From Spirochaetaceae bacterium (GTDB lineage: Bacteria; Spirochaetota; Spirochaetia; SZUA-6; Bin103): 64,000 bases of DNA. The stretch lies in assembly GCA_028820215.1 (NCBI GenBank), contig JAPPKD010000050.1, positions 1-64,000 of the forward strand, written 5' to 3'. Every line of letters starts with the position of its first letter. The stretch's first letter is position 1. Below, piece after piece: positions 34,116-42,637 of the stretch. A program made the translations under genes and the position numbers. The notes under the pieces are model-generated. The model was given only the letters and a program-made list of their open reading frames with translations. It ran no database searches and had not been told where the DNA came from.

Positions 34116-35026
34116 TGCGCGTCGTCTTCACCTACGACACCGAGGAGCCGGGCCTGTGCATCCCGGCGCTGCGGGTGATCACCCGCGTGCACCGGCGGTT
34201 CGACGCGCCGATGACGCTGTTCGTGGTGGGCGAGCTGGCCGCCGGCGCGGAGGGGCCGGCGCTCAGGCGCCTGCTCGACGAGACGCCGGACCTGCACGAC
34301 GTGAACAGCCACACCTGGAGCCACTCGCGGCTGATCTGCAAGAACCCGTGGTCGCTGCCGGTTCCCACGCCGGAGTTCATCCATGACGAGACCGCGCGCG
34401 GCGTGGCGGCGATCCGCGACCGGTTCGACCGGCCCTGCCGGGGCTTTCGCCCCCGCTCCGGAGCCGGCTGCGGCTTTCGCGGCTGCCCGGAGAACCTCTT
34501 CGCGCTGCGCGCCGCCGGTTGCGAGTGGAGCTCCGCCTACCTCAAGTCGGCCTTCGAGGACTCGCTGCCCGGCGACCTGCACGGGCCGTTCAGCTACGCC
34601 GACGACGGCTACGACGACCTGTTGGAGCTCCCCGGGCACGGCTGGCAGGATGCGCTGGTCAAGGACTACGGGCGCGGCCTGCAGTACGCGGTGCGCTGGC
34701 CGTCGCCGTTCGCCTACCCGCAGCGCCTGGTGGAGACCCCAGCCGAGGAGTTCGCCGTGCACCGGCGGACGCTGGATGCCGCGGAGGAGGCCGGCCTGCC
34801 GTTCTGCTGCTTCGTGTTCCACCCGTGGACGATGATCCGCCGCCAGGACCCCGACGGCGAGTGCATCGACCTGCTGCTGCGGCTTGCGCGCGAGCGGGGC
34901 CACGAGGTCACGACCCTGGACGCCGAGGCGCGCCGCTGCCGGGAGCGGCCGGACCTGCTTTCGCCGGCGCCGCCGATTCCGCCGCAGCGCACGCGCGGCT
35001 ACGATGTCGCCCGACACTTCGCCTGA
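34115..35026 (+). CDS. Polysaccharide deacetylase-family protein, active-type copy
   Basis: A 303-residue NodB-homology protein. Motif 1 is FTYDTEEP (first aspartate kept). Motif 2 is NSHTWSH with both metal histidines. Later motifs include RPRSGAGCGFRG and the C-terminal FVFHPW, which supplies the catalytic histidine region. Family members remove acetyl or formyl groups from sugars or cleave related C-N bonds; the substrate is unknown. No signal peptide, so it acts in the cytoplasm. Translationally coupled to the degenerate twin and 16 bases upstream of the sulfatase. Confidence 0.85.
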   Translation: MRVVFTYDTEEPGLCIPALRVITRVHRRFDAPMTLFVVGELAAGAEGPALRRLLDETPDLHDVNSHTWSHSRLICKNPWSLPVPTPEFIHDETARGVAAIRDRFDRPCRGFRPRSGAGCGFRGCPENLFALRAAGCEWSSAYLKSAFEDSLPGDLHGPFSYADDGYDDLLELPGHGWQDALVKDYGRGLQYAVRWPSPFAYPQRLVETPAEEFAVHRRTLDAAEEAGLPFCCFVFHPWTMIRRQDPDGECIDLLLRLARERGHEVTTLDAEARRCRERPDLLSPAPPIPPQRTRGYDVARHFA

Positions 35027-35042
35027 GGCCGAGGCCCCGACC

Positions 35043-36434
35043 ATGAGCGACCGCCCCAATGTCATCGTCTTCTTCACCGATCAGCAGCGCTGGGACACCA
35101 CCGGCATCCACGGCAACCCTGCCGGCCTGACCCCCAACTTCGACCGCTTCGCCGCGCGCGGCACGCACCTCGCCCACACGTTCACCTGCCAGCCGGTGTG
35201 CGGGCCGGCCCGCTCCTGCCTGCAGACCGGCCTCTACGCCACCGAGACCGGCGTGTTCCGCAACGCGATCACCCTCGACCCGGCCCTGCCCACGCTGCCG
35301 GATCACTTCCACGGCGCCGGCTACGACACCGCCTACATCGGCAAGTGGCACCTGGCGCCGCGCGGCTGCATCGGCCCGGTGGCGGCCGAGCACCGCGGCC
35401 GGTACGACTACTGGCTTGCCTCCAACGTGCTGGAGTACACCTCGGACGCGTACCGAACGACTCTGTACGACGGGGACGAGCGGCCCGTGGAGCTGCCCGG
35501 CTACCGGGTGGATGCGCTGGCCGACGCCGCCATCCGGTACCTGGACGGCTGCGACGGCGGGCCGCGCGACCGGCCGTTCCTGCTGTTCCTCTCCTTCATC
35601 GAGCCGCACCACCAGAACCACCGCGACGACTATCCCGCCCCCGACGGCTACGAGGAGCGATACACCGGCGCCTGGGTGCCACCCGACCTGGCGGCGCTCG
35701 GCGGCAGCACGCAGCAGCACCTGCCCGGCTACTACGGCATGGTCAAGCGGCTGGACGAGGCGTTCGGCCGTGTGCTCGATGCGCTCGGCAGCCTCGGGCT
35801 CGCCGACGACACGGTGGTGCTTTTCACCTCCGACCACGGCAACCACTTCAAGACGCGCAACGGCGAGTACAAGCGCGCCTGCCACGAGTCGTCGATCCGC
35901 GTGCCGACCGCCATCGGCGGCCCCGGCTTCGACGGCGGCGGCCGTGTCGAGGAGCTGGTCAGCCTGATCGACCTGGCGCCGACGCTGCTGGACGCCGCCG
36001 GCATCGAGGTGCCGGCGGCGATGCAGGGCCGCTCGGTGCTGCCGCTGGCCGGCGCCGGCCCGGTCGATCCCGCGTGGCCGGATCAGGTCTTCGTGCAGAT
36101 CTCGGAGTCCCAGGTCGGCCGCGCGCTGCGGACGAAGCGCTGGAAGTACTCGGTGAGCGCTCCCGGCGTGAGCGGCGGCCAGGTGCCGGCGGCGGACCGC
36201 TACGTCGAGGAGTTCCTCTACGACCTGCGCGCCGACCGCTACGAGCTGTGCAACCTGGCCGGCAACCCCAGGCACGCCGAGGTGGCGTCCCTGCTCCGGC
36301 AGCGGCTGCTCGGCTGCATCCGCGACGTAGAGGGCAGGGAGCCGGCCATTGAGCCGGCGGCAGCCGAGCGCCGGCTCTCCGGGCAGATCAACCCGGAGCC
36401 CGCCGACCTGGAGAAGCTGCGCCTGCCGGACTGA
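35043..36434 (+). CDS. Sulfatase (formylglycine type)
   Basis: A 463-residue alkaline-phosphatase-superfamily sulfatase. The N-terminal metal site is NVIVFFTDQQRWD. The modification motif is C53 in CGPARSCLQTG (C-x-P-x-R), the cysteine type that needs a formylglycine-generating enzyme, which is not in this window. Further motifs are YIGKWHL and TSDHGNHF with the C-terminal RALRTKRWKYS. No signal peptide is visible, so it probably desulfates an imported substrate in the cytoplasm. It belongs to the same operon as the propeller and deacetylase-like genes. Confidence 0.93.
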   Translation: MSDRPNVIVFFTDQQRWDTTGIHGNPAGLTPNFDRFAARGTHLAHTFTCQPVCGPARSCLQTGLYATETGVFRNAITLDPALPTLPDHFHGAGYDTAYIGKWHLAPRGCIGPVAAEHRGRYDYWLASNVLEYTSDAYRTTLYDGDERPVELPGYRVDALADAAIRYLDGCDGGPRDRPFLLFLSFIEPHHQNHRDDYPAPDGYEERYTGAWVPPDLAALGGSTQQHLPGYYGMVKRLDEAFGRVLDALGSLGLADDTVVLFTSDHGNHFKTRNGEYKRACHESSIRVPTAIGGPGFDGGGRVEELVSLIDLAPTLLDAAGIEVPAAMQGRSVLPLAGAGPVDPAWPDQVFVQISESQVGRALRTKRWKYSVSAPGVSGGQVPAADRYVEEFLYDLRADRYELCNLAGNPRHAEVASLLRQRLLGCIRDVEGREPAIEPAAAERRLSGQINPEPADLEKLRLPD

Positions 36435-36440
36435 GTGCGC

Positions 36441-36492
36441 GGCTCGGATGAACGAGCCCGTTGTTGACAGAGGAATCGGGCGCGCCGACACT
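36441..36492 (+). promoter_or_regulatory. Small hairpin then promoter ahead of the Uma2 pseudogene
   Basis: GGCTCG (36441-36446) and CGAGCC (36453-36458) form a 6-bp stem right after the sulfatase stop. TTGACA (36464-36469), 17 bases and GACACT (36487-36492) follow, a fair housekeeping-type promoter 18 bases before the ATG at 36510. The promoter could also serve the RNA-repair genes downstream. Confidence 0.5.
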
Positions 36493-36509
36493 TCCGAACG
36501 GAAGCTGAC

Positions 36510-37167
36510 ATGGCCATCGCGGTTGCCTCTGAACAGTCCGACGGACTGCGCGTCGTCACGCGCGACGACTGCACGCTCGCCGACTTGTCCGCGTTGCAGG
36601 GGTACTGGACCCAGGCGCAGTACCTCAAGCTGACAAATGACGGCAATCGCCTGATCGAGTTCACCGACGGACGCATCGAGTTCCTGCCCATGCCCACGCA
36701 ACGACATCAAGCGATCCTGCGGTTCCTGTTTCGGGCGCTGGATTCTCTGGTTCGCAACCGTGGCGGGGAGGTGTTCTTTCGCTCCCTTGCGCCTTCGTGT
36801 CCGCGACGGCAAGTTCCGCGAGCCCGACCTGCTGTTGGTCCACGACGCCCAGGACCCTCGCTGTCGGGACGACTATTGGCTCGGTGCAGACGTGGTCATG
36901 GAGGTGATCAGTCCCGACAACCCGGACCGGGACATCGTCGACAAGCGCATGGACTACGCCGAGGCGGGGATCCCCGAGTACTGGATCGTCAACCCCATGG
37001 ACGAGACCGTGACCGTGCTCGTCCTTGCGGGCGGAGAATACCGGGAACACGGCGTATTCCGACCGGGAGAGCACGCCGCTTCGTCGGGGTTGCCCGGCTT
37101 CTCGGTCGACGTGCGGGAGACGTTCGACGCGGCATCACCGCGAACCGGTGGACGGGAGCATCGCTGA
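36510..37167 (+). pseudogene. Uma2-family (DUF820) restriction-like endonuclease gene, frameshifted
   Basis: The first 90 codons encode a Uma2 N-terminus (QYLKLTNDGNRLIEFTDGRIEFLPMPTQRHQ, ..LRFLFRALDSLVRNRGGEVFF). The rest continues one frame over (APLRLRVRDGKFREPDLLLVHD, EVISPDNPDRDIVDKRMDYAEAGIPEYWIVNP, the PD-(D/E)xK-like core). Deleting one C at about 36780 restores a single frame through GGEVFFAPLRLRV. Either a recent inactivating insertion or a sequencing error; everything else is intact. Uma2 proteins are a widespread nuclease-fold family of uncertain role. It lies upstream of Hen1-Pnkp by 46 bases. Confidence 0.88.
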
Positions 37168-37213
37168 CCGACCGAACAGCTCGTAAGGATCGCGAGTCTG
37201 ATGGCGGCTCGCC

Positions 37214-38611
37214 ATGCTGCTGACGATCTCCACCACGCACCGGCCGGCGACCGACCTGGGGTACCTGCTGCACAAGCACCCGGACCGGGTGCAGGCGTTC
37301 GAGCTGCCCTTCGGGGCCGCGCACGTGTTCTATCCGGAAGCCGGCGAGGACTGCTGCACGGCGGCGTTGCTGCTCGACGTGGATCCCATCGCTCTCGTGC
37401 GCAGGCGCGGCGGCGGGCTGCTTCGGCACTACATCAACGACCGTCCCTACGTGGCCTCGTCGCTGCTGAGCGTCGCGATCGCGCAGGTGTTCGGGAGCGC
37501 GCTCGGCGGGCGCAGCAAGGAGCGGCCGGAGCTGGCGGCGCAGGCGCTGCCACTCACGGCCACCGTCGCCGCACTGCCGTGTCGCGGAGGCGAGGCGGCG
37601 GTGCGCCGCCTGTTCGAGCCGCTGGGCTACCGGGTCGACCTGGAGGATCCCGAGGCGGACCGGCCGCCCGACGACTGGGAGCGCGGCCCGTACCGCAACC
37701 TCACGCTCTCGGGGCAGCAGCCGCTGGCCGCGCTGCTGGCGCACCTGTACGTCCTGATCCCGGTGCTCGACGACGACAAGCACTACTACGTCGGTGAGGA
37801 CGAGCTGGAGAAGCTGCTGCGGCGCGGCGAAGGCTGGCTGGCCGACCATCCCGAGCGCGGGTTCATCACCGGGCGATACCTGCGTCATCAGCGCCGGTTG
37901 ACGCGCGAGGCGATCGCGAGGCTTACCGAAGGCGAGGGGGAGGGCGACGCCGATCCCGGCGCCACGCCGTGGCGGGACCCCGGCGAGGATTCCATCGAGA
38001 TGCCGATCCGGCTGCATGACCTGCGGCTGGAGGCGGTGAAGACCGTCCTCCGCGAGCACGGCGCGGCGCGCGTGCTGGATCTGGGCTGCGGCGAGGGCCG
38101 GCTGCTGCAGAAGCTCCTGGGCGTCGGCCAGATCCGGGAGATCGTCGGCATGGACGTGTCGGCGCGCTCGCTCGAGATCGCCGCGCAGCGCCTGAAGCTG
38201 GCGGCGCTCCCCGAGCGGCAACGGGAACGGATCCGGCTCCTGCACGGCGCGCTGACCTACCGCGACGCCCGCTTGGCAGGCTACGACGCGGCGGCGGCGG
38301 TCGAGGTGGTCGAGCACCTCGACCCGGATCGGCTTGCCGCGTTCGAGCGCGTGCTGTTCGAGTTCGCGCAGCCGGCGACCGCGGTCGTCACCACTCCCAA
38401 CCGGGAGTACAACGTCAACTTCCCGGGCCTGGCCTCCGGAGCGCTGCGGCACCCCGACCATCGCTTCGAGTGGACGCGAGCCGAGTTCGCCGCCTGGGCC
38501 GAGCGGGTCGCCGGCGCGCACGGCTACCGGGTCACGTTCGAGCCGATAGGCGGCACCGACCCCGAGCACGGCGCTCCCACGCAGATGGGGATCTTCCGGC
38601 GATGCAAGTAG
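37214..38611 (+). CDS. hen1: Bacterial Hen1: RNA 3'-terminal ribose 2'-O-methyltransferase
   Basis: A 465-residue protein matching bacterial Hen1. An N-terminal domain (about 1-240; MLLTISTTHRPATDLGYLLHKHPDR) in relatives supports the Pnkp ligase. A C-terminal methyltransferase (from about 275) has motif I VLDLGCGEGRLLQKLL. The metal-binding set is present: E363, E366 and H367 in EVVEHLD and the histidines of HPDHRFEWTR (413-416). It methylates the 2'-OH at the cleaved end before ligation, protecting repaired RNA against re-cleavage by ribotoxins. Its end overlaps the Pnkp start by 10 bases. Cytoplasmic. Confidence 0.96.
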   Translation: MLLTISTTHRPATDLGYLLHKHPDRVQAFELPFGAAHVFYPEAGEDCCTAALLLDVDPIALVRRRGGGLLRHYINDRPYVASSLLSVAIAQVFGSALGGRSKERPELAAQALPLTATVAALPCRGGEAAVRRLFEPLGYRVDLEDPEADRPPDDWERGPYRNLTLSGQQPLAALLAHLYVLIPVLDDDKHYYVGEDELEKLLRRGEGWLADHPERGFITGRYLRHQRRLTREAIARLTEGEGEGDADPGATPWRDPGEDSIEMPIRLHDLRLEAVKTVLREHGAARVLDLGCGEGRLLQKLLGVGQIREIVGMDVSARSLEIAAQRLKLAALPERQRERIRLLHGALTYRDARLAGYDAAAAVEVVEHLDPDRLAAFERVLFEFAQPATAVVTTPNREYNVNFPGLASGALRHPDHRFEWTRAEFAAWAERVAGAHGYRVTFEPIGGTDPEHGAPTQMGIFRRCK

Positions 38612-41163
38612 CCATCCCCGAGTTCTGCCTGGTGGTACTGATGGGCGCCAGCGGGTCGGGCAAATCGACGTTCGCCCGTGCGCACTTCGCGCCCACCGAG
38701 GTCCTGTCCTCCGACGCCTGCCGCGCCCTGGTGCGCGACGACGAGACGGCCCAGGAAGCCACCGCCGATGCCTTCGACGTGCTCCACTTCATCGCCCGCA
38801 AGCGGCTGGCCGCCCGCCGCCTCACGGTCGTGGACGCCACCAACGTCCGCCCCGAGGACCGCCGGCAGCTCGTCGCGATCGCCCGCGAGTACCACGCGAT
38901 GCCGGTGGCGCTGGCCTTCGACATCCCGGAACCGGTCTGCCAGGAGCGCAACCTGGCGCGCGGCGACCGCGCGATCGGCCGGCGCGTGATCCGCAACCAG
39001 TGCCAGTTGCTGCGCCATTCGCTGCGCCGGCTGCGCCGCGAGGGGTTCCGCGAGCACCGCTTCCGGTCGCCCGCGGAGGTCGACGCGGCCGTCGTCGAAC
39101 GCCAGCCGTTGCAGACCGACCGCCGCGCGGACCGCGGGCCGTTCGACATCGTCGGCGATCTGCACGGCTGCTTCGACGAGCTCCGCGCGCTGCTGGGCGA
39201 GCTGGGCTATGCCGTGGAGCGTGGGGAGGAGACGACGGAAGGCCGCTGGCGGATGACCCATCCCGACGGCAGGCGGCTGATCTTTCTGGGCGACCTGGTG
39301 GACCGCGGACCGGCAAGCGCCGCCTGCCTGCGGCTGGTGATGGACGCGGTCGCTGCCGGAACCGCGCTCTGTCTGCCAGGAAACCACGACGACAAGCTGG
39401 GGCGCAAGCTGCGCGGCCGCGACGTGAAGCTGAACCGGTGGCTGGAAGAGACGCTGGAGCAGCTTGCCGCCGAGCCCCCGGAGTGGCGCGACCGGGTGGC
39501 GGAGTTCATCGACTCCCTGGCCAGCCACCACGAGCTGGACGGCGGGCGCCTGGTGGTCGCGCACGCGGGCATGAAGGAGGAGATGCAGGGGCGCGCCTCG
39601 CGGGCGGTGCGCGAGTTCGCCCTGTATGGCGAGACCACCGGCGAGACCGACGAGTTCGGCCTGCCGGTGCGCCACGAGTGGGCCGCCGACTATCGCGGCC
39701 GGGCACAGGTGGTTTACGGCCATACGCCGGTCCCGGCCGCCGAGTGGCTGAACCGGACCATCTGCCTGGACACCGGCTGCGTGTTCGGCGGCCGTCTGAC
39801 GGCGCTTCGCTACCCGGAGAACGAGCTGGTCTCCGTACCCGCGGCCCGCGTCTACTCCGAGCCCGCCGGCCGGCAGGTGGCGGCAGACACGGCCGACCTC
39901 AGCGCGCAGCAGGCGCACGACGACCTGCTGGACATCGCCGACGTGCAGGGCAAGCGGCACGTCACCACGCGGCTGCACGGCGGGGTGACCATCCGCGCAG
40001 AACAGGCGTCCGCGGCCTTGGAGGTGGTGAGCCGCTTCGCGGTCGACCCGCGCTGGCTCGTCTACCTGCCGCCCACCATGGCGCCCGGCAATACCACGAA
40101 CGCCGCCGGCCTGCTGGAGCATCCGGCGGAGGCGTTCGAATTCTATGCCGAGCGCGGCGTCCGCACGGTGGTGTGCGAGCAGAAGCACATGGGATCGCGT
40201 GCCGTCGTCATCGCGTGCCGGGACGAGCGGGCGGCGGTGCGGCGCTTCGGCATCCCGGACGCCGGGATCGGCATCGTCTACACCCGCACCGGCCGCCGCT
40301 TCTTCGCCGACGCCGCCGTCGAACGGGCGGTCCTGGAGCGCGTGAACGCGGCGCTCGGCGAGCGCGGCTTCTGGGAGCGGTTCGACACCGACTGGATCTG
40401 CCTGGACTGCGAGGTGATGCCATGGTCGGCGAAGGCCGCGGCGCTGCTGCGCGCGCAGTACGGCCCGGTGGCCAGCGCGTCACGCATCGGCTTGGGCGCC
40501 GCGCTGGAGGCGCTGCAGCGGGCCGGCGCGCGCGGCGACGCGACCCGCGAGCTGCTGGAGCGGTATCGCGCACGGGCCGGCATGGCGGACGCCTACGCGC
40601 GGGCATACCGCCGCTACTGCTGGCCGGTCGCCTCGGTCGACGACCTGCGCATCGCGCCGTTTCACCTGCTGGCGACCGAGGGCGCCGTCTTCGCCGAACG
40701 GGACCACGGCTGGCACATGCAGACCCTCGCCGACCTGTGCGCGGGCCAAGACCAGCTCCTCGAAGCCACGCCGTTCCGGGTGGTCGACCTCCACGACGAA
40801 GCCGCGCGCGACGCAGCGACCGCGTGGTGGGACCAACTCACCGGGGCTGGAGGCGAGGGGATGGTCGTGAAGCCGTGGGACTTCGCCGCCGTGCACCGGG
40901 GGCGCCTGTTGCAGCCGGCGCTGAAGTGCCGCGGCCGCGAGTACCTGCGGATCATCTACGGCCCGGAGTACACGGCCGAGGAGCACCTGCAGCGACTGCG
41001 CGAGCGCGGCGTCGGGACCAAGCGGTCGCTTGCCGTGCGTCAGTTCGCCCTGGGCATCGAGGGTCTGGAGCGGTTCGTCGCGCGGGAGCCGCTCCGACGC
41101 GTGCACGAGTGCGCGTTCGCCGTGCTCGCCCTGGAATCGGAACCGGTCGACCCGCGCCTGTGA
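38602..41163 (+). CDS. pnkp: Polynucleotide kinase-phosphatase-ligase Pnkp (RNA repair)
   Basis: An 853-residue three-domain RNA-repair enzyme, close to the 870 residues of the Clostridium thermocellum protein. Kinase: GASGSGKST with K21, S22 and D38. Metallophosphatase: DIVGDLHGCFDE (D182, H188), GDLVDRGP, LPGNHDD, VVAHAG and VYGHTP. Ligase/adenylyltransferase: lysine K528 in CEQKHMGSR, with WICLDCEVMPWS and GEGMVVKPW as later nucleotidyltransferase motifs. It heals 5'-OH and 2',3'-cyclic phosphate ends and, with Hen1, seals broken RNA. The overlap with hen1 implies coordinate synthesis. All catalytic motifs appear intact. Confidence 0.97.
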   Translation: MQVAIPEFCLVVLMGASGSGKSTFARAHFAPTEVLSSDACRALVRDDETAQEATADAFDVLHFIARKRLAARRLTVVDATNVRPEDRRQLVAIAREYHAMPVALAFDIPEPVCQERNLARGDRAIGRRVIRNQCQLLRHSLRRLRREGFREHRFRSPAEVDAAVVERQPLQTDRRADRGPFDIVGDLHGCFDELRALLGELGYAVERGEETTEGRWRMTHPDGRRLIFLGDLVDRGPASAACLRLVMDAVAAGTALCLPGNHDDKLGRKLRGRDVKLNRWLEETLEQLAAEPPEWRDRVAEFIDSLASHHELDGGRLVVAHAGMKEEMQGRASRAVREFALYGETTGETDEFGLPVRHEWAADYRGRAQVVYGHTPVPAAEWLNRTICLDTGCVFGGRLTALRYPENELVSVPAARVYSEPAGRQVAADTADLSAQQAHDDLLDIADVQGKRHVTTRLHGGVTIRAEQASAALEVVSRFAVDPRWLVYLPPTMAPGNTTNAAGLLEHPAEAFEFYAERGVRTVVCEQKHMGSRAVVIACRDERAAVRRFGIPDAGIGIVYTRTGRRFFADAAVERAVLERVNAALGERGFWERFDTDWICLDCEVMPWSAKAAALLRAQYGPVASASRIGLGAALEALQRAGARGDATRELLERYRARAGMADAYARAYRRYCWPVASVDDLRIAPFHLLATEGAVFAERDHGWHMQTLADLCAGQDQLLEATPFRVVDLHDEAARDAATAWWDQLTGAGGEGMVVKPWDFAAVHRGRLLQPALKCRGREYLRIIYGPEYTAEEHLQRLRERGVGTKRSLAVRQFALGIEGLERFVAREPLRRVHECAFAVLALESEPVDPRL

Positions 41164-41354
41164 CGTCTGCTGGAACGGACATCGCGCAGTTGACGATCGT
41201 CGGGTGTTGAACGGAGTCGGTGCCCCATGACACGGGATCCACACGACGTCGATTGGTCTCCGGTCGTCCACAGCGATCCCGGAATCTCCGGCGGCGGTTC
41301 CGGCCCCGGCAGGTCGTTGGACTGCCTGGACCAAGTCGACCTCCGTGAAATCGC

Positions 41355-42539
41355 TCATGCGCTGTCTCCTCCGGGTCCATGCGCAGCCCTCTCGATGAGG
41401 TCGCTATTCCACAGCGTGTGCAGGAACTCGTTGATCGGCAGGATTTCGATGCCGTCGACGATGCGCGCGGCCGACTCGGTGCAGACGACGATTCGCCTCC
41501 GCAGTGCCGTCTCGTCGGCGATCCTTCGCAGGCCGGTGAGGTCGCGGCGGGTGACCGCGCCGGTACCCTTCACCTCGACCGCCACCGCGTCGCCGATGAC
41601 GAAGTCGACCTCTGAGCCGTCCGTGGTACGCCAGAAGGTCAGGGCGGCCGGGGACCGGTTGTAGGCGAGGCAGGCGCGCAGCTCGCAGAAGACGAGCTGT
41701 TCCAGGGCGCGGCCGAATGCCGGGCTGCCGGCTTCGATGCGTGTCGTGTCCGACAGAACGTTGGCGACGCCGACGTCGAACAGGTAGAGCTTGGCGTGCG
41801 ATGCCGGCTTGCGGCGGGGACGGCGGGGACGATACGGCTGCACCAGCGTGCCCAGCAGCGTGTCCTCCAGCACCTGGAAGTACTCGCGGACGGTGCGCGG
41901 CGGCACGGCCGCGTCGGCGGCCACGCGGTCGAACACGACCTGCTCGCCGCAGCTCAGGGCCGCGGCGGTGAGGAATCGGGAGAACCGGTCCACGCCACGT
42001 ACCAGTCCCTCGGCCTGGACCTCTATCTGAAGATAGGTGCCGCAGTAGGCGCGCAGATCCTCGATCGGGTCGTCCGAGTAGTAGATCGAGGGGATGCCGC
42101 CGATGTTGATCGCGCGCATCAGGTCCCAGTCCGGCACTTCGGCGGCCACGAACGGGAACAGGCTCCGGATGCGCGCGCGCCCGCCGAGCAGGTTGACGCC
42201 GCCGCGCCGGAGCTTCGCGGGGCTGCTGGCGGCCAGCACGAACCGGAATCCGCGGCTCTCGATCAGGTCGTGCACTTCATCGAGCAGGCCGGGCAGCTTT
42301 TGAATCTCGTCGATGATCACCGGGCCGGACTCGGGATCGATGGCCGCCAGCTCCTGACGCAACCGGCCGGGGTCGCGCGAGAGGCGCAGGAACACCTCGC
42401 CTCGCAGCAGGTTGAACCGCGGCGACTCCGGGAATTGCTGTCCCAGGTAGGTGGTCTTGCCCGTCTGGCGCGGTCCGAACAGAAACACGGAGCGCGTACG
42501 CAGATCACGTCCGAGGTCGAGCCGGCGTGCGAGTGTCAC
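41355..42539 (-). CDS. AAA+ ATPase with DUF4143 domain
   Basis: A 394-residue AAA_14/DUF4143 protein. Walker A is FGPRQTGKTT (K28), Walker B is VIIDEIQK, and the sensor-1 region is VLAASSPAKLRRGG. The C-terminal DUF4143 part has a nuclease-fold-like core (ALTFWRTTDGSEVDFVIGDAVAVEVK). Such genes are abundant in many bacteria and archaea; their biological role is unclear, with mobile or defence-related links suggested. The GTG start at 42539 lies six bases after TACGTT with no ribosome site. Immediately upstream is a triple operator-like repeat. It is convergent with Pnkp; 41164-41354 holds no supported gene. Confidence 0.9.
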   Translation of the reverse strand: MTLARRLDLGRDLRTRSVFLFGPRQTGKTTYLGQQFPESPRFNLLRGEVFLRLSRDPGRLRQELAAIDPESGPVIIDEIQKLPGLLDEVHDLIESRGFRFVLAASSPAKLRRGGVNLLGGRARIRSLFPFVAAEVPDWDLMRAINIGGIPSIYYSDDPIEDLRAYCGTYLQIEVQAEGLVRGVDRFSRFLTAAALSCGEQVVFDRVAADAAVPPRTVREYFQVLEDTLLGTLVQPYRPRRPRRKPASHAKLYLFDVGVANVLSDTTRIEAGSPAFGRALEQLVFCELRACLAYNRSPAALTFWRTTDGSEVDFVIGDAVAVEVKGTGAVTRRDLTGLRRIADETALRRRIVVCTESAARIVDGIEILPINEFLHTLWNSDLIERAAHGPGGDSA

Positions 42540-42606
42540 GCGCGCAACGTATCAGCAGATGCCGTTTTCCGCAACTATGATGCGGGAAAATGGTGTTTTT
42601 CCGCAA
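42540..42606 (-). promoter_or_regulatory. Promoter with three evenly spaced TTTTCCGCAA boxes
   Basis: On the plus strand TTTTCCGCAA occurs at 42565-42574 and 42597-42606, and an inverted near-copy TGCGGGAAAA at 42581-42590. The three boxes start exactly 16 bases apart. The -10-like TACGTT (minus strand, 42551-42546) lies six bases before the GTG start, so the first box overlaps the expected -35. The middle box can pair with either neighbour as DNA cruciform or RNA hairpin. Probably autoregulation of the DUF4143 ATPase. Confidence 0.65.
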
Positions 42607-42637
42607 GTGACCTGCGGATTTATCGGATGCCGGCTCC

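Noticed and set aside
40480..41358. Minus-strand frame starting with ATGA overlap at the DUF4143 ATPase stop
   Set aside because: The overlap looks like coupling, but the sequence is antisense to Pnkp for most of its length and shows no fold.
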